A DNA stretch of 64,000 bases from Alcaligenes sp. SDU_A2 (GCF_038237375.1 NZ_CP151273.1:2666001-2730000), one strand, 5' to 3'; counted from the stretch's first letter, positions 1 through 12,588 are shown. Numbers and translations are program-made. The notes: generated by a model not told the origin, from the sequence alone.

Positions 1-1653
<1,653 letters not shown>

Positions 1654-1656
1654 AAC

Positions 1657-2406
1657 TCATCCTTCTGATTGAAGTTTCTTGGGCAAAATCTCGGTAGGCA
1701 AACTCTCGATGGCCAGCAAGGCCGACATCGGGTCTTCCATCGCCTGCAGCGGTTCAAGGCCATAAGCGTCGTCGATGTGAAAAGGACCCAGCTCCGTACG
1801 GCGCAAGGCCGACAGGTGGGCATAGCATCCCAGTGCGCGACCGATGTCCTGCGCCAGGGTCCGGATATAGGTTCCCTTGCTGCAGCGTACATACAGACGC
1901 GCGAAATGCGGCGTGCATTCCAGCACGTTTAACTCGCGAATCACGACCTGTCGTGCCTCGCGTTCCAGCTCTATGCCCTGACGGGCATATTCATACAGGG
2001 GCTTGCCATCGCGCTTGAGCGCAGAATACATGGGCGGCACCTGCGAAATCGGCCCCCGAAATGCCGGCAGCACCGCTTCCAGCGCATCCGGGCTTACTCC
2101 GGTGAAATCTGTTGCCTGCGCCACGACATTGCCGGTCAGGTCGCCCGAATCGGTTTCGGTGCCGAAGGCCACGGTGGCCTCGTAAGCCTTGTCGGCCTCC
2201 AGCATCGTGGCGGAAATCTTCGTGGCCCGGCCAAAGCAGCAAACCAGCAGCCCAGTGGCAAAAGGGTCCAGCGTTCCGGTATGGCCGGCCTTGCGGGCGT
2301 CCAGGGTACGGCGGGCGCGTTGCAGAGCGTGGTTGCTGGACAGGCCTACAGGCTTGTCCAAAAGCAACACACCATCAATCAACTGCCCGCGTCGTCGCGT
2401 AGCCAT
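1657..2406 (-). CDS. truB: tRNA pseudouridine(55) synthase TruB
   Basis: Converts U55 in the T-loop of tRNAs to pseudouridine. The 249-residue protein carries the family signature HTGTLDPFATG with the catalytic Asp at residue 47, preceded by the LLLDKPVGLSSN strand that opens TruB proteins. The length is near the lower end of the family, which suggests a short C-terminal PUA part. It sits 32 nt after rbfA and 3 nt before typA on the minus strand, the usual rbfA-truB linkage of proteobacteria, so it is probably co-transcribed from the rimP-nusA-infB side. Confidence 0.97.
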   Translation of the reverse strand: MATRRRGQLIDGVLLLDKPVGLSSNHALQRARRTLDARKAGHTGTLDPFATGLLVCCFGRATKISATMLEADKAYEATVAFGTETDSGDLTGNVVAQATDFTGVSPDALEAVLPAFRGPISQVPPMYSALKRDGKPLYEYARQGIELEREARQVVIRELNVLECTPHFARLYVRCSKGTYIRTLAQDIGRALGCYAHLSALRRTELGPFHIDDAYGLEPLQAMEDPMSALLAIESLPTEILPKKLQSEG

Positions 2407-2438
2407 TGTGTATCAGTCCGTGAAAAACAACAGCCGAG

Positions 2439-2855
2439 TCAGGACTGTTCGTCTGGGTCGTCGGCTGGGGAGGCCGAGCCGTTCATTCGTTCGCTGTCGG
2501 CCTGGTTGGCGCTGTCGATCAGCTTGGACAGTGCCATACCGCGTTCCAGTTGCCTGTCGTGATGGAAATGCAGGGTGGGCACCGTATGTATGTGCAGCAG
2601 CTTATAGAGCTGCGAATGCAACCAGCCCGCCTTCTCCGATAGGACAGCCTGAGCCGTCTCGGGTTCGGCACCAAGCACCGAATAATAAATTTTAGCGTGT
2701 GCGTAGTCCGGAGACAACTCCACGCCAGTCAAGGTAATGAGACCAGCGCGGGTCATATCGATCTCGCGCTGGATCAGGACCGCCAGATCCTTCTGGATCT
2801 GGTCGGCCAGGCGCGTATTGCGCCCTGGGTTCGGTTTGGACTTGTGTCTTGCCAT
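2439..2855 (-). CDS. rbfA: 30S ribosome-binding factor A
   Basis: RbfA binds free 30S subunits near the 5' end of 16S rRNA and is needed for late 16S maturation and cold adaptation. The 138-residue protein has the compact KH-like fold signature: an N-terminal helix ([18 protein letters not shown]), the [23 protein letters not shown] strand region (around 38-60) and the [11 protein letters not shown] segment (around 90-100). The C-terminus is an acidic, probably disordered tail of about 25 residues. It starts 3 nt after the infB stop, so translational coupling with infB is likely. Confidence 0.96.
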   Translation of the reverse strand: MARHKSKPNPGRNTRLADQIQKDLAVLIQREIDMTRAGLITLTGVELSPDYAHAKIYYSVLGAEPETAQAVLSEKAGWLHSQLYKLLHIHTVPTLHFHHDRQLERGMALSKLIDSANQADSERMNGSASPADDPDEQS

Positions 2856-2858
2856 GAA

Positions 2859-5800
2859 TTAAAGCGTCCGGGCGATCTCTTTGATCTCGAAGACCTCGAG
2901 CTGGTCGCCCACCTGGATATCGTTGTTGCCGCGCAGCGTGATACCGCAGTCGAAGCCGGAACGCACTTCCTTGGCGTCGTCCTTGAAACGGCGCAGCGAA
3001 TCCAGATAACCGCTCCAGTGGACAACGTTATTACGCAGCAAGCGAACTTGCGAATCACGACGCACCACGCCTTCGGTAACCATACAACCGGCGATATTGC
3101 CAATCCGCGACACATTATAGACTTCGCGGATTTCGACCATGCCAATGATCTCTTCGCGCTGCTCGGGGGCCAGCATGCCCGACAGAGCCGCCTTGACCTC
3201 GTCGACCGCATCATAAATGATGTTGTAATAACGCAGATCAATACCGTTGGCTTCGGCCAGTTTCTTGGCACTTTGCTCGGCACGCACGTTAAAGCCGATC
3301 ACGACGGCATTGGAAGCAATCGCCAGGTTCACGTCGCTCTCGGAAATGCCACCCACTGCGGCATGCACCACCACCACGCGCACTTCGTCGGTAGAGAGCT
3401 TGACCAGCGACTGCACCAGCGCTTCCTGCGAACCCTGCACGTCGGTCTTGATGATGAGCGACAGCGTCTGCGTGCCTTCGCCCAGGTTGTCGAACATGGA
3501 CTCCAGCTTGGCGGCCTGCTGTCGCGACAGTTTGACGTCGCGGAACTTGCCTTGACGGAACAGGGCGATCTCGCGGGCTTTACGCTCGTCGGCCATCACG
3601 ACCAGTTCGTCCCCTGCGCCGGGCACTTCGGTCAGACCCTGGATTTCAACCGGGATCGAAGGGCCGGCCGAGCTGAGCGACTTGCCGGTTTCGTTCAGCA
3701 TGGCGCGCACCCGACCAAAGGATGCGCCGACCAACACGCTATCGCCACGATTCAAGGTGCCGCTTTGAACCAGGATGGTGGCCACAGGACCGCGGCCCTT
3801 GTCCAGACGTGCTTCAATGACGGTACCCTTGGCAGGCGCATCCACCGGCGCTTTGAGCTCCAGCATTTCGGCCTGCAGCAGCACGTTTTCCAGCAGTTCG
3901 TCGATACCCTGGCCGGTTTTGGCCGACACAGGAATGAAAGGCACATCGCCGCCGTATTCTTCCGGCACGACCTGCTCGGCAACCAGCTCTTGCTTGACGC
4001 GCTCTGGGTTGGCCTCGGGCTTGTCGATTTTGTTGATGGCCACCACCAGCGGCACACCGGCCGCGCGGGCATGGTGAATGGCTTCGCGAGTTTGAGGCAT
4101 CACACCATCATCAGAAGCCACGACCAGGATAACGATGTCCGTTGCCTTCGTACCCCGGGCGCGCATGGCCGTAAAGGCTTCGTGGCCCGGAGTGTCCAGG
4201 AACGTAGCCGTGCCGCGCTCGGTTTTTACGTTGTACGCCCCGATATGCTGCGTAATGCCGCCGGCTTCACCCGAAGCAATCTTGGCGCGGCGAATGTAAT
4301 CCAACAGCGAGGTCTTGCCATGGTCCACGTGGCCCATGACGGTAACCACAGGCGCGCGCGGCTTGAGCTCAGCATCGGTCGCCTCGGCATCGACCAGGAA
4401 GGCTTCCGGATCGTCCAGCTTGGCGGCAATGGCTTTATGGCCCAGCTCTTCCACCAGAATCATGGCGGTTTCCTGATCCAGCACCTGGTTGATGGTGACC
4501 ATCTGACCCAGTTTCATCAAATGCTTGATGACCTCGGCCGCCTTAACAGCCATGCGGTGCGCCAGATCGCTGACGGAGATGGTTTCCGGCACATGAACTT
4601 CGCGTGCGATGAATTCGGCCACCTGCGGCTCGCGACGCTCGGGCTGCGCATTGCGACCACCGCGTCCACCCTTGCCGCGACCGGCCTTGGTGTTGGACTT
4701 CCAGCCTTCGCGGGCACCACCGGCCCCAGCCGATGCAACATCGGCCTTGGAGGGCTGCTTTTTGCGATTGGCATCGCCACCCCAACCGGGCGCGGCGTCG
4801 GTCTTGACGGTCTTGCCAGGTGCCTTGTCGGTCTTGGCACCCTTGACGTCTTTCTTGACCGCGCTCTTTGCGCCCGCCTTGCCGCTACCTTCGCCTTCAG
4901 GCTCAGGAGCACGCAACACTTTGCGCGGACGATTCAGCATTTCACGCAGCGCAGCTGCCTCGGCTTCAGCCGCCTTGCGGGCGCGCTCGCGGTCTTGATC
5001 CTGCTCCACATCGGCAGCAACGGGAGGAATGACGGGGCCACGAGCGGCGCGGCGCTGGCCCACGCCAGACATTTCCCGGGGTTTTCCGGTCGAAGCGGGC
5101 GACTTGGCCCCTTGAGGATGCTGAGGTTTATTCACAGGAGTAGATTGACGAGCTTCTGAAGCAGATTTAGTAGGTACCACTGGCTTCTCTTCGGCCTTGG
5201 CCTGGGTAGATGGAGCCTCGAGCGCTTCGGTCTGGGCCGGCACATGCTCTTCGGATGGCTCCGAAGGCGCGGCAACCTGCTCCTGAGGCTGAGGTTCTGG
5301 TTTGGATTGACTCTCTTGGACGGCGGCTACAGGCTCCACAGGAGCAACAGGTTCCGGCGCTGGAGCAGGAGGAGTCGACTGGACGAGCGGTTCGGCTGGT
5401 GCAGGTTCCGGCTTGACGGCCGGCGGCTCGGGAGCCGGTGCCGCAGCGACGGGCTCGACAACGGGCGCAACCGGCTCGGCGGGCTCTGGTGCCGCCTGGC
5501 TGGCTTGCTCGGCCTGCTCTGCTGCCTGCCTGGCATTTTCCTGGTGCATCGCAGCCGTTGCCTCTGCCACCAGCTCGGACGGGTCACGCTTGACAAACAC
5601 GCGCTTTTTACGTGTTTCCACCTGAATCGTGCGCGAACGCCCGGAGCCGTCGTCCTGACGGATCTCGGATGTCTTGCGGCGGGTCAGGGTGATTTTATTC
5701 CCTTCCTGACTGCCGTGCGAGCGGCGCAACGATTCAAGCAGCTTCGCCTTATCCGAATCGGTGATGGCGTCATCGACCGATTTGAGCTCAATACCTGCGG

Positions 5801-5876
5801 TGCGCAGCTGCTCCAGCAGAACATTCGCAGGCATTTTCAGTTCTTGAGCGAACTGGGCGACAGTGTTACTCGGCAT
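2859..5876 (-). CDS. infB: Translation initiation factor IF-2
   Basis: Large GTPase that brings initiator fMet-tRNA to the 30S subunit and promotes subunit joining. Of 1005 residues, the first ~60 form an IF2_N helical domain; about 60-410 is a low-complexity Ala/Pro/Glu/Lys-rich linker typical of the long proteobacterial form; a second IF2_N domain follows at about 425-480. The G domain has G1 GHVDHGKT (near residue 510), DTPGH (near 560) and NKID (near 614). Beta-barrel domain II and the C-terminal fMet-tRNA-binding domain complete it. It lies 68 nt after nusA and 3 nt before rbfA. The window also holds two initiator tRNA genes, its substrate. Confidence 0.98.
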   Translation of the reverse strand: MPSNTVAQFAQELKMPANVLLEQLRTAGIELKSVDDAITDSDKAKLLESLRRSHGSQEGNKITLTRRKTSEIRQDDGSGRSRTIQVETRKKRVFVKRDPSELVAEATAAMHQENARQAAEQAEQASQAAPEPAEPVAPVVEPVAAAPAPEPPAVKPEPAPAEPLVQSTPPAPAPEPVAPVEPVAAVQESQSKPEPQPQEQVAAPSEPSEEHVPAQTEALEAPSTQAKAEEKPVVPTKSASEARQSTPVNKPQHPQGAKSPASTGKPREMSGVGQRRAARGPVIPPVAADVEQDQDRERARKAAEAEAAALREMLNRPRKVLRAPEPEGEGSGKAGAKSAVKKDVKGAKTDKAPGKTVKTDAAPGWGGDANRKKQPSKADVASAGAGGAREGWKSNTKAGRGKGGRGGRNAQPERREPQVAEFIAREVHVPETISVSDLAHRMAVKAAEVIKHLMKLGQMVTINQVLDQETAMILVEELGHKAIAAKLDDPEAFLVDAEATDAELKPRAPVVTVMGHVDHGKTSLLDYIRRAKIASGEAGGITQHIGAYNVKTERGTATFLDTPGHEAFTAMRARGTKATDIVILVVASDDGVMPQTREAIHHARAAGVPLVVAINKIDKPEANPERVKQELVAEQVVPEEYGGDVPFIPVSAKTGQGIDELLENVLLQAEMLELKAPVDAPAKGTVIEARLDKGRGPVATILVQSGTLNRGDSVLVGASFGRVRAMLNETGKSLSSAGPSIPVEIQGLTEVPGAGDELVVMADERKAREIALFRQGKFRDVKLSRQQAAKLESMFDNLGEGTQTLSLIIKTDVQGSQEALVQSLVKLSTDEVRVVVVHAAVGGISESDVNLAIASNAVVIGFNVRAEQSAKKLAEANGIDLRYYNIIYDAVDEVKAALSGMLAPEQREEIIGMVEIREVYNVSRIGNIAGCMVTEGVVRRDSQVRLLRNNVVHWSGYLDSLRRFKDDAKEVRSGFDCGITLRGNNDIQVGDQLEVFEIKEIARTL

Positions 5877-5944
5877 TCGACTCTCTCTTGCTTTACTACA
5901 ACTATTCTTAATGAATACAACGCGCGGGACCTAGGGGGTCATGA

Positions 5945-7429
5945 TCAGGCCTCGTCGTCAAACCAGTGGGCGCGAGCGCGCATGATGAGCTCGCTGGCCT
6001 CGTCCTGGCCCAGTCCGGTCATCTCGGACAGCTCATCGGTGGCCAGCTCGGCCAGATCGTCCAGCGTTGTAATCTCGTTTTCGGCCAGTTGAGCGATGAT
6101 CTCGGGCGTAATGCCTTCGATGCCGGCCAGTTCCTTGGCAGCGGTCTGCACCAGCTCTTCCTTGGCGATGGCTTCGCTCAACAGCGCATTGCGGGCACGG
6201 GCACGCAGCTCGTTGACCATGTCCTCGTCAAAGGCCTCGATTTCCTGCAGCTCCTGCAAGGGCACGTAGGCAATTTCTTCCAGACCGGTAAAGCCTTCGT
6301 CGATCAGGATATCGGCCACGTCCTCGTCCACATCCAGGCGGGACATAAAGGCGGCGCGCACTTGCTCACGTTCTTCGTCCTGACGGTTGCGGCTTTCCTC
6401 GGGGGTCATGATGTTGATCTGCCAGCCGGTCAGTTCGGAGGCCAGACGCACGTTCTGGCCACGGGCACCGATGGCCTTGGGCAGGTTTTCTTCGTCCACC
6501 ACGACATCCATGGCGTGCTTGTCTTCGTCCACCAGAATGGATTCGACATGTGCAGGCGCCAATGCGCCAATGACGAATTCGGCCGGATCATCGGCCCACA
6601 ACACGATGTCGACCTGTTCGCCGCCCAGCTCGTTGCGCACGGCCGTCACGCGCGAACCACGCATGCCCACGCACGTGCCAATGGGATCGATACGCTTGTC
6701 GTAGGCAATGACCGCAATCTTGGCGCGCACGCCGGCATCGCGGGCGGCGGCTTTGATTTCCAGCAGACCCTGCTCGATCTCGGGCACTTCGTTCTCGAAC
6801 AGCTCCTTGATGAACTCGGGTGCCGTGCGCGACAGAATCACCTGTTGGCCGCGTGCCGCGTAATCCACTTTCTGCACCCAGGCCCGGACACGATCGCCCA
6901 CGCGGATGTTTTCCTTGGGGATCATCTCGGAACGGGGCAGGCGGGCTTCGATCTTGCCCATCTCGATGATGACATCGCCCTTGTCCATACGCTTGACCGT
7001 ACCGGACACAATGGTTTCGCCGCGCTCCAGAAAGTCGTTCAGCACCTGTTCGCGTTCGGCATCGCGGATTTTCTGCAGGATGGCCTGCTTGGCCGCCTGC
7101 GCCCCGATGCGACCAAACTCGATGGGCTCGAGCTCTTCCTCGATGTAGTCGCCCACCTGCAGCTCGGGATCGATATCCAGCGCGTCGGAGTACAGTTCCT
7201 GCTTGTCCGGCTCTTGCAGGCCGGCCTCGTCGGGCACGACCAGCCAGCGCCGGTAGCCTTCGTGGTCACCGGTTTCCCGGTCGATATCCACACGGATATC
7301 GACATCTTCTTTGAAGCGTTTCTTCATGGCCGAGGCCAGGGCGCTTTCGAGCGCGCCAAAAACAACTTCTCGTGCTACCGACTTTTCTCGCGCCAGCGCA
7401 TCGACCAGCAATAGAATTTCGCGACTCAT
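5945..7429 (-). CDS. nusA: Transcription termination/antitermination protein NusA
   Basis: RNA polymerase-binding factor for pausing, hairpin termination and rRNA antitermination. The 494 residues show the order expected: an N-terminal polymerase-binding domain, an S1 domain around 135-200 ([20 protein letters not shown]), two KH domains (about 200-345, with the GMRGSRV loop), and two C-terminal acidic helix-hairpin-helix repeats (about 370-490) as in E. coli. Its ATG overlaps the rimP stop by 4 nt (ATGA), indicating coupling. NusA is the kind of protein that could act on the terminator-like hairpin found just before rimP, but that link is inference. Confidence 0.98.
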   Translation of the reverse strand: MSREILLLVDALAREKSVAREVVFGALESALASAMKKRFKEDVDIRVDIDRETGDHEGYRRWLVVPDEAGLQEPDKQELYSDALDIDPELQVGDYIEEELEPIEFGRIGAQAAKQAILQKIRDAEREQVLNDFLERGETIVSGTVKRMDKGDVIIEMGKIEARLPRSEMIPKENIRVGDRVRAWVQKVDYAARGQQVILSRTAPEFIKELFENEVPEIEQGLLEIKAAARDAGVRAKIAVIAYDKRIDPIGTCVGMRGSRVTAVRNELGGEQVDIVLWADDPAEFVIGALAPAHVESILVDEDKHAMDVVVDEENLPKAIGARGQNVRLASELTGWQINIMTPEESRNRQDEEREQVRAAFMSRLDVDEDVADILIDEGFTGLEEIAYVPLQELQEIEAFDEDMVNELRARARNALLSEAIAKEELVQTAAKELAGIEGITPEIIAQLAENEITTLDDLAELATDELSEMTGLGQDEASELIMRARAHWFDDEA

Positions 7430-7917
7430 CGCTTCTTACCCTTGAAATCAAGAACGGGGTCCAATTTGGCACGATCCACCTGGTCATAGGTGAAGTCGAG
7501 CTGCGTCAGCTTGCCCGATGCATCGTCCAGTTCGAGCCTAAAAACGGTATCCAGAGGCACATCGGCGGCCAAAGTGCCCTCTGGGGCGTGGAGCGTACCC
7601 ACGAATACTTTACGACTGTCGATCGCCTCGTGCAGACGAACCTGCACACGCTGACCGGCAAAACGCACGAAATCGCCCACGCGCAACAAGGGTCTGTCCA
7701 CCCCCGGCGAGGTCACTTCCATGCGCTTGTAGTCCACGTTCTCGACCTCGAAAACGCGCGACAATTGTTTGGACACCCATTCGCAGTGCTCGATACGCAC
7801 CCCTTCCGGATGATCGATGACCACACGCAGCAGGCCCAGCGGCGCACGCTCCACGTCCACCAGTTCGTACTCTGTGCCTGCCAGGGTCTGTTGCACCAAC
7901 GCTAGAATGTCTGCCAT
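7426..7917 (-). CDS. rimP: Ribosome maturation factor RimP
   Basis: Assembly factor for the 30S subunit. The frame is open further upstream, but the chosen start is ATG 7917 ([12 protein letters not shown]), giving 163 residues, close to the usual 150-160. The upstream extension would translate through a hairpin and a U-tract and shows no family similarity. The N-terminal domain has the motif [19 protein letters not shown] and the central [14 protein letters not shown] and TSPGVDRPL signatures (about 50-80). First gene of the rimP-nusA-infB-rbfA-truB-typA run, preceded by a weak GGA ribosome site lying between the U-tract and the start codon. Confidence 0.95.
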   Translation of the reverse strand: MADILALVQQTLAGTEYELVDVERAPLGLLRVVIDHPEGVRIEHCEWVSKQLSRVFEVENVDYKRMEVTSPGVDRPLLRVGDFVRFAGQRVQVRLHEAIDSRKVFVGTLHAPEGTLAADVPLDTVFRLELDDASGKLTQLDFTYDQVDRAKLDPVLDFKGKKR

Positions 7918-7924
7918 AAAATCC

Positions 7925-7952
7925 AAAAAAAATGGGCTGTACGCCAGCCCAT
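7925..7952 (-). terminator. Terminator-like hairpin directly upstream of the rimP start codon (possible attenuator)
   Basis: On the minus strand an 8-bp stem (ATGGGCTG with CAGCCCAT, loop of 5) is followed by a run of eight T residues and then, within 7 nt, the rimP start. This has the form of an intrinsic terminator placed in the leader of the nusA operon. Either it ends transcripts arriving from upstream or it is a regulated attenuator. Sequence supports the structure only; regulation is inferred. Confidence 0.65.
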
Positions 7953-8109
7953 GGTCACCATGCCAGCCTGCCGTCCGCCTTGCAGACAACAGCACCGGCT
8001 TCGCGCACTGCCAACGCCACAGTGAGTCCTGCCACACGCGCAGCCAGACTGACTACCGCACCCCACCCTGAACACAGCCAAGCAAGGCGGATCGCTGGCA
8101 CGCAGCATC

Positions 8110-8144
8110 AAAAAAGACCCAGCAGGCACAAGTGCCACTGAGCC
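8110..8144 (-). terminator. Intrinsic terminator downstream of scpB-rluB
   Basis: Read on the minus strand, GGCTCAG pairs fully (with two G-U pairs) to CTGGGTC, with an inner GGCAC/GTGCC stem, and is followed by six T residues. It lies about 100 nt beyond the rluB stop, so it is the likely end of the scpB-rluB transcript. The 7953-8109 stretch between this and the next hairpin holds no gene I can support. Confidence 0.8.
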
Positions 8145-8246
8145 AAGTTCTTTATTCTACCAGAAAACCGGAAAATGCGTGCATTCACGCGGCCTTACAG
8201 GCTTGAATGCGCAGCGCCGGGCGCACGGCCCGGCACCTGCCTCTAA

Positions 8247-9899
8247 CTATCGACGCCCGCGCCCCAGTTGGGACTCGTGCGCAGCCGAACCGGCCGGCTG
8301 CCAGTCATCATCACGACGTGTGCGCCGGCGCACCACCGTGGTCGGCTTCTTGGCACCCGGCTTGCTCCCCTGATGCGCGCCGGCGCGATCCGCACCGGAC
8401 TTGCCGCGCGCGGCCGAGCGTCCTTCTTGGGGCCGCCCGTCCTGGGGCCTGCGACCCTGGCCGCCACGCGGCGACTCGCTGCGCTGGCGTTGTCCGCCGT
8501 GCTCACGCCGCCCCGCGTCGGGGTGACCGTTAGCCAGACCGCCACTGATGAACAAAGCGCCATTGGCCTTTTCATTGACCTGCGCCCCCCTGGCCGGACG
8601 CGGACGCGCCCCTGCCAGACGGCCGCCGCGCCCGATCCGGGCACCACTCAGGCCATTGTGCTCCAGCGTACCGAAACCCGGCGGCAAAGCACTGTCGTGT
8701 GACAAAGGCTGCCGCTCCCGGCGCGCCTGCCCGCCCTCTTCATCGCCATCCTTGACCAGCCCCAGACGCAGCATGAACGCCAGCACCAGATCGCCGTCCA
8801 GCTCTTCCCAACGGCCACGGCGCAGATTCTTAGGCAGGCCAACCTCACCAAAGCGGGTCCGGATCAAGCGGCTGACCGTAACACCCATTGCCTCGAACAT
8901 GCGTCGCACCTCGCGGTTGCGCCCCTCGTTCAAGGTCACGCGATACCAGCGATTGCTGCCCTCGCCCCCCAGGTACTCCAGCGAACCGAACTTGGCCGGC
9001 CCGTCTTCCAGCGCAATGCCGTCGCGCAAAGACTGCATCTGCTCTTCGGTCAGCTCACCCAGAATACGCACAGCGTATTCGCGCTCGGCGCCATAACGCG
9101 GGTGCATCAGACGGTTGGCAATATCACCGGACGTGGTGAAAATCAGCAAACCCTCGGTATTCAGATCCAGGCGTCCCACAGACAGCCATTTGCCCATTTT
9201 CAAGGAAGGCAGGCGCCCAAACACAGTCGCACGCCCTTCGGGATCGTCGTGCGTCACAATCTCGCCGGCGGGCTTGTGATACAGAATGACCCGTGGCGGA
9301 CGTTTGCCACCGGCACGATTGAGCAATTGGCCATTGACGCGCACCTTGTCATCCGCGCCCACACGCTGGCCGATATGCGCAGGCTCGCCATTGACGGACA
9401 CCCGTCCGGCAATGATCAGCTCCTCCATATCGCGCCGCGAGCCTATACCCGCTTCGGCCAGCACTTTATGCAGCTTGGGCTGGACCAATTCACTACCCAT
9501 ATATTTGCCCAGCTTCTGGGACAAACGCGCCTGCTTGTCCAGGTGGCTGAATGCGATCTCATCATCGCCTTCCAGCACAAGCACCGGCGCATCGTCCGCA
9601 GAATGCCGTGCATTCGGACGACCACCACGCGCCGACGAGCCTGCCGAGCGACGGTTATTGGAGTTCTGGCCGGCAGCCGGCTTGCGCCGGGCCTGCGGAC
9701 GGGCCGGCTTGGCCTTGACCTCGGTCGGCGCGGCAGCCTGGGCAGACTCACGCTGGCGAGGGGTCGACTCCTGGGTCGCATCGCCACGGCGGCGGCGAAA
9801 CGGCGTACGCAGCTTGCGGCCCTGGCCCTTGGCGCGGGCACTTTTGCCATCCTGCGCCTGCGGCGCCGGGGCTGTATTCGTCTCGTGCGAATCAGTCAT
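8247..9899 (-). CDS. rluB: 23S rRNA pseudouridine synthase RluB with long basic extensions
   Basis: RsuA-family enzyme expected to make pseudouridine in helix 89/93 of 23S rRNA (U2605 in E. coli). Of 550 residues the first ~135 are Arg/Lys/Ala-rich and probably disordered; an S4 RNA-binding domain follows (about 140-185, [21 protein letters not shown]), then the catalytic domain with [15 protein letters not shown] (catalytic Asp near 242). The last ~150 residues are again Gly/Arg/Gln-rich. Core enzymes are about 290 residues, so extensions nearly double it. It starts 2 nt downstream of the scpB stop with GGAG in the scpB end. RluE or RsuA is less likely given the scpB linkage. Confidence 0.9.
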   Translation of the reverse strand: MTDSHETNTAPAPQAQDGKSARAKGQGRKLRTPFRRRRGDATQESTPRQRESAQAAAPTEVKAKPARPQARRKPAAGQNSNNRRSAGSSARGGRPNARHSADDAPVLVLEGDDEIAFSHLDKQARLSQKLGKYMGSELVQPKLHKVLAEAGIGSRRDMEELIIAGRVSVNGEPAHIGQRVGADDKVRVNGQLLNRAGGKRPPRVILYHKPAGEIVTHDDPEGRATVFGRLPSLKMGKWLSVGRLDLNTEGLLIFTTSGDIANRLMHPRYGAEREYAVRILGELTEEQMQSLRDGIALEDGPAKFGSLEYLGGEGSNRWYRVTLNEGRNREVRRMFEAMGVTVSRLIRTRFGEVGLPKNLRRGRWEELDGDLVLAFMLRLGLVKDGDEEGGQARRERQPLSHDSALPPGFGTLEHNGLSGARIGRGGRLAGARPRPARGAQVNEKANGALFISGGLANGHPDAGRREHGGQRQRSESPRGGQGRRPQDGRPQEGRSAARGKSGADRAGAHQGSKPGAKKPTTVVRRRTRRDDDWQPAGSAAHESQLGRGRR

Positions 9900-9901
9900 T
9901 T

Positions 9902-10690
9902 TTAATCATTTACTCCAGAGTTTTTTATTTCGTGCATCGAATCCACCTCTTGCCGCCCCGCATCCAGCGCGACGGCATCTTGCGCATTCGACTCAAATCC
10001 GAGCACACCCGGCGCAGCCTGCAACAAGGCCGGTTCTTGCGAACCGCCCATCAAAGCCTGCTCTCGGGCAACAGTGTCAACATGTATATCCAGGGCTTCA
10101 TCCGCCTGCGGCTCACGGCCGGGCTGCCCCGCCACCGCGACATCGGCGGGCGATGGGTCCAACGCCTGCAGCGCGTCCAAAGACTCGACCGCAGGCAACT
10201 CGTCCAGCGAACGCAATCCAAGATCGTTAAGGAACTGGCGCGTGGTTCCCAACAAGGCGGGCCGTCCTGGCGCATCCCTGTAGCCAAGCACCTCGATCCA
10301 CCCCCGGTCCTCCAGGGTGCGGACAATCTGCGTGGACACACCCACGCCGCGTATATCCTCGATATCTCCACGCGTCACGGGTTGACGCCAGGCAATAATG
10401 GCCAGGGTCTCCAGCACGGCACGGGAATATTTGGGCGGACGCTCCAGGTCCAGCCTGGACAAAAAAACCTGCATCGCCGGGCGGCTCTGAAAACGCCAGC
10501 CGCTGGCCACCTGAACCAACTCCAGGCCGCGCTCTTTCCAATCCAGCTGCAATAAAGCCAGATAACGCCGCAAATCGTCAGCCGTCACTTCCGGCGACAC
10601 AAACATCTTGCGCAGTTCGGCGCTGCTCATGGGCTGTCGCGCGCACAGCAGGGCCGTCTCCAGGACGCGAATTATTTCACTTTCGGTCAC
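9902..10690 (-). CDS. scpB: Segregation and condensation protein ScpB
   Basis: Kleisin-associated subunit of the SMC-ScpAB condensin that compacts and segregates the chromosome. It has two winged-helix domains: an N-terminal one (about 1-85) and a second with the conserved segment [32 protein letters not shown], written here only as its hallmark [14 protein letters not shown] (around 92-105). The family core ends near residue 175; the remaining ~85 residues are acidic and low in conservation. The best start is GTG 10690, because an in-frame stop lies five codons upstream. rluB follows at 2 nt, a common scpB neighbour. scpA is not in the window. Confidence 0.94.
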   Translation of the reverse strand: MTESEIIRVLETALLCARQPMSSAELRKMFVSPEVTADDLRRYLALLQLDWKERGLELVQVASGWRFQSRPAMQVFLSRLDLERPPKYSRAVLETLAIIAWRQPVTRGDIEDIRGVGVSTQIVRTLEDRGWIEVLGYRDAPGRPALLGTTRQFLNDLGLRSLDELPAVESLDALQALDPSPADVAVAGQPGREPQADEALDIHVDTVAREQALMGGSQEPALLQAAPGVLGFESNAQDAVALDAGRQEVDSMHEIKNSGVND

Positions 10691-10719
10691 TACTGGGAAG
10701 CCTCACTGTAAGACAAAAC

Positions 10720-10749
10720 TTGCATATATTAAAAGTTCAGTGTTAATAT
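10720..10749 (+). promoter_or_regulatory. Candidate sigma-70 promoter of the first initiator tRNA
   Basis: TTGCAT (10720-10725) and TAATAT (10744-10749) are separated by 18 bp, and the mature tRNA begins 11 nt after the -10 hexamer. This fits a short 5' leader of about 5 nt. The promoter also faces away from the divergent scpB. Confidence 0.6.
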
Positions 10750-10760
10750 TCTTTTTCCGG

Positions 10761-10837
<77 letters not shown>

Positions 10838-10855
10838 CTACACCGGAATTCAGCC

Positions 10856-10885
10856 AAAAGCCAGCCACCACGAGCTGGCTTTTTT
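10856..10885 (+). terminator. Intrinsic terminator of tRNA-fMet copy 1
   Basis: AAAAGCCAGC pairs with GCTGGCTTTT across an 8-nt loop and runs into a T-rich tract (10880-10886), 19 nt after the tRNA end. Confidence 0.85.
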
Positions 10886-10886
10886 C

Positions 10887-11430
10887 TTGCCCGCTCAAAA
10901 CACAGCCATCACTGTGCCGGCCACGCAGCACGGCTGTGCGCAGATTGCGCCCAGGCGCAATACCCGACACGGGCCGGCGACAGCAGACAGACAAAGTTAG
11001 GTTGACGGAATACATGCCTGGATAAGTCCTGGATCAATACCGGGATGAATCCGCGCCGGCCCAGCCAGCGCAAATACAGCACAAGAAAAAATCAGGGCGA
11101 CCTGCGGGGCCGCCGATCATCGACAACGCCATCGCATCATCGAGAACCGGCCCAGCAAAATAAAACAGAGAAATTCGTTGCCGGCGCGCCCCTGTTAATG
11201 GGGGACCGACTGCGGTTACAACGCTACGTCCGAACTAGGACCAGCGGGGTACGAATGGCTGCTTGCGCGTTTGAGCTTTTTGAAAATGCCAGTCAAGCCA
11301 TATCTGTACTCACGGTATCTATTACACCACCGCCATCGGCATGACGCAAGAAAATTGACCCGCATCCGTTACGACACGCCACTGCCACAGACAACAACGC
11401 ACCTGATCGTGAAAAAAAAACCGTCACACT
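10887..11430. other. Intergenic stretch between the two tRNA-fMet genes, no gene seen
   Basis: About 545 nt separate the terminator of copy 1 from the promoter zone of copy 2. Short open frames exist on both strands but none has a convincing start, ribosome site, codon pattern or family resemblance. No repeat of the flanks of the first tRNA gene is visible here beyond the tRNA itself. A TATAGT -10-like hexamer at 11454-11459 precedes copy 2 by 11 nt, with no clear -35. Confidence 0.5.
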
Positions 11431-11470
11431 ATGTACATATTCAAAAAACGTGTTATAGTTATTCTTCTGA

Positions 11471-11547
<77 letters not shown>

Positions 11548-11586
11548 AACATCGGCAGCCTGCATTTTAAATCCAGGCTTCGCCTT

Positions 11587-11615
11587 AAAAAACCGGACTT
11601 AGTCCGGTTTTTTTT
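11587..11615 (+). terminator. Terminator after tRNA-fMet copy 2, probably bidirectional
   Basis: AAAAAACCGGAC pairs with TCCGGTTTTTT around a TTAG loop and is followed by T residues on the plus strand; the matching A-run gives a U-tract on the minus strand too. It therefore can also end the minus-strand gene that stops at 11644. Confidence 0.85.
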
Positions 11616-11643
11616 CGCCTGTTCCTTTTGCGCTCTCCTGTGT

Positions 11644-12588
11644 TCAGGGCAGGTTCTTGGGCGCGCTCAACACCATGCGCAACCAGTCGCGTACACGCAC
11701 ATAAGCAAACGGCAGATCTCCACGAGCATATCGCGCCTGTACCCGCATGCCGGACATGGCCTTGCGCACTTGATCCATAGATCCCGCCCCGCCCAGAGCC
11801 AGGCCATCGAGCGGCGGATCAAAGTCCAGGCGCAAATCCAACTGCCCTTTCGGTGCCGGCAACTCGCCGATAAAGTCCAGCAGGGCCTGACGACTGGCCA
11901 ACGCCGCCGTGGAAGGCGGCATCAACATCACCGCTGTGCGCGCCGCCAGCAGGCCGGCCTGAATGGTCGGTTTGGGATCTTCATATAGACTGATGGAACT
12001 GACGACCGCCGGCATGATCATGCTTTGCACCAGTGCCACATTATCCAAGCGCAGCCGCAGATGCCGCAAACGCAATGCCGGCAGGTCCTCAAGCCGTAAA
12101 GGCTGCCCGGCCAACTCCGATGCCTGGGCAAGCACATGCACACTGATTTCTCGCAAACGCTCACCGCGCAGCACGGCTCGTTCGATACGCAACTGACCGG
12201 ACTGCGCGTCCCACACATAGTCCATCCCAAAGCTCATGGGCAAGGCCTGCAGGCGCATCAGATAATCCTGGCCCGGCATCCGGCCGGTCAGAACATAAAT
12301 ACCAGTCACATCCAGGGCAAGAGTCTGGGGTAGATCCCCTTCCTCTCCACCTGACGCGAATCCCGACCCACTCAGGCGCAACTGGTCAAAGGCCAGTACC
12401 ATTGACCCTGTCCCGGTTCCCATCTGCCCCTGCCGGATCACGCAAGTTTGCGGCTGATCCTGGACGTCCAAACTGCCTTCGTGCTGCGCATGCACAGCAA
12501 AGCGGCTCAGCAAAAATTCGCACACTGGCCCGGCCTGGGCAGCGCCCAGGAACATCATCAGGGCAGGTAAGATCAGCATTTTTTTCAT
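11644..12588 (-). CDS. Secreted hypothetical protein
   Basis: Not recognised as a named family. The chosen start is ATG 12588, preceded by GGAG at a good distance; the longer frame upstream has no such support. The 314-residue product opens with a typical signal peptide (MKKMLILPALMMFLGAAQA, cleavage after residue 19), so it should be exported. The mature part is rich in alternating hydrophobic strands (for example around 55-135), contains few charged clusters and no membrane segment, which suggests a beta-rich periplasmic or lipid-contacting protein. It is divergent from the FemAB-like gene at 12729 with a shared 140-nt promoter region. Function unknown. Confidence 0.75.
   Translation of the reverse strand: MKKMLILPALMMFLGAAQAGPVCEFLLSRFAVHAQHEGSLDVQDQPQTCVIRQGQMGTGTGSMVLAFDQLRLSGSGFASGGEEGDLPQTLALDVTGIYVLTGRMPGQDYLMRLQALPMSFGMDYVWDAQSGQLRIERAVLRGERLREISVHVLAQASELAGQPLRLEDLPALRLRHLRLRLDNVALVQSMIMPAVVSSISLYEDPKPTIQAGLLAARTAVMLMPPSTAALASRQALLDFIGELPAPKGQLDLRLDFDPPLDGLALGGAGSMDQVRKAMSGMRVQARYARGDLPFAYVRVRDWLRMVLSAPKNLP

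Noticed and set aside
7953-8109. Possible tRNA upstream of rimP, as metY in E. coli
   Set aside because: No T-loop or CCA end and no cloverleaf could be drawn on either strand; the initiator tRNAs are at 10761 and 11471 instead.
11045-11344. 99-codon frame between the tRNA-fMet genes
   Set aside because: No ribosome site, no recognisable family, Arg/Ser-rich composition of random GC-rich sequence.
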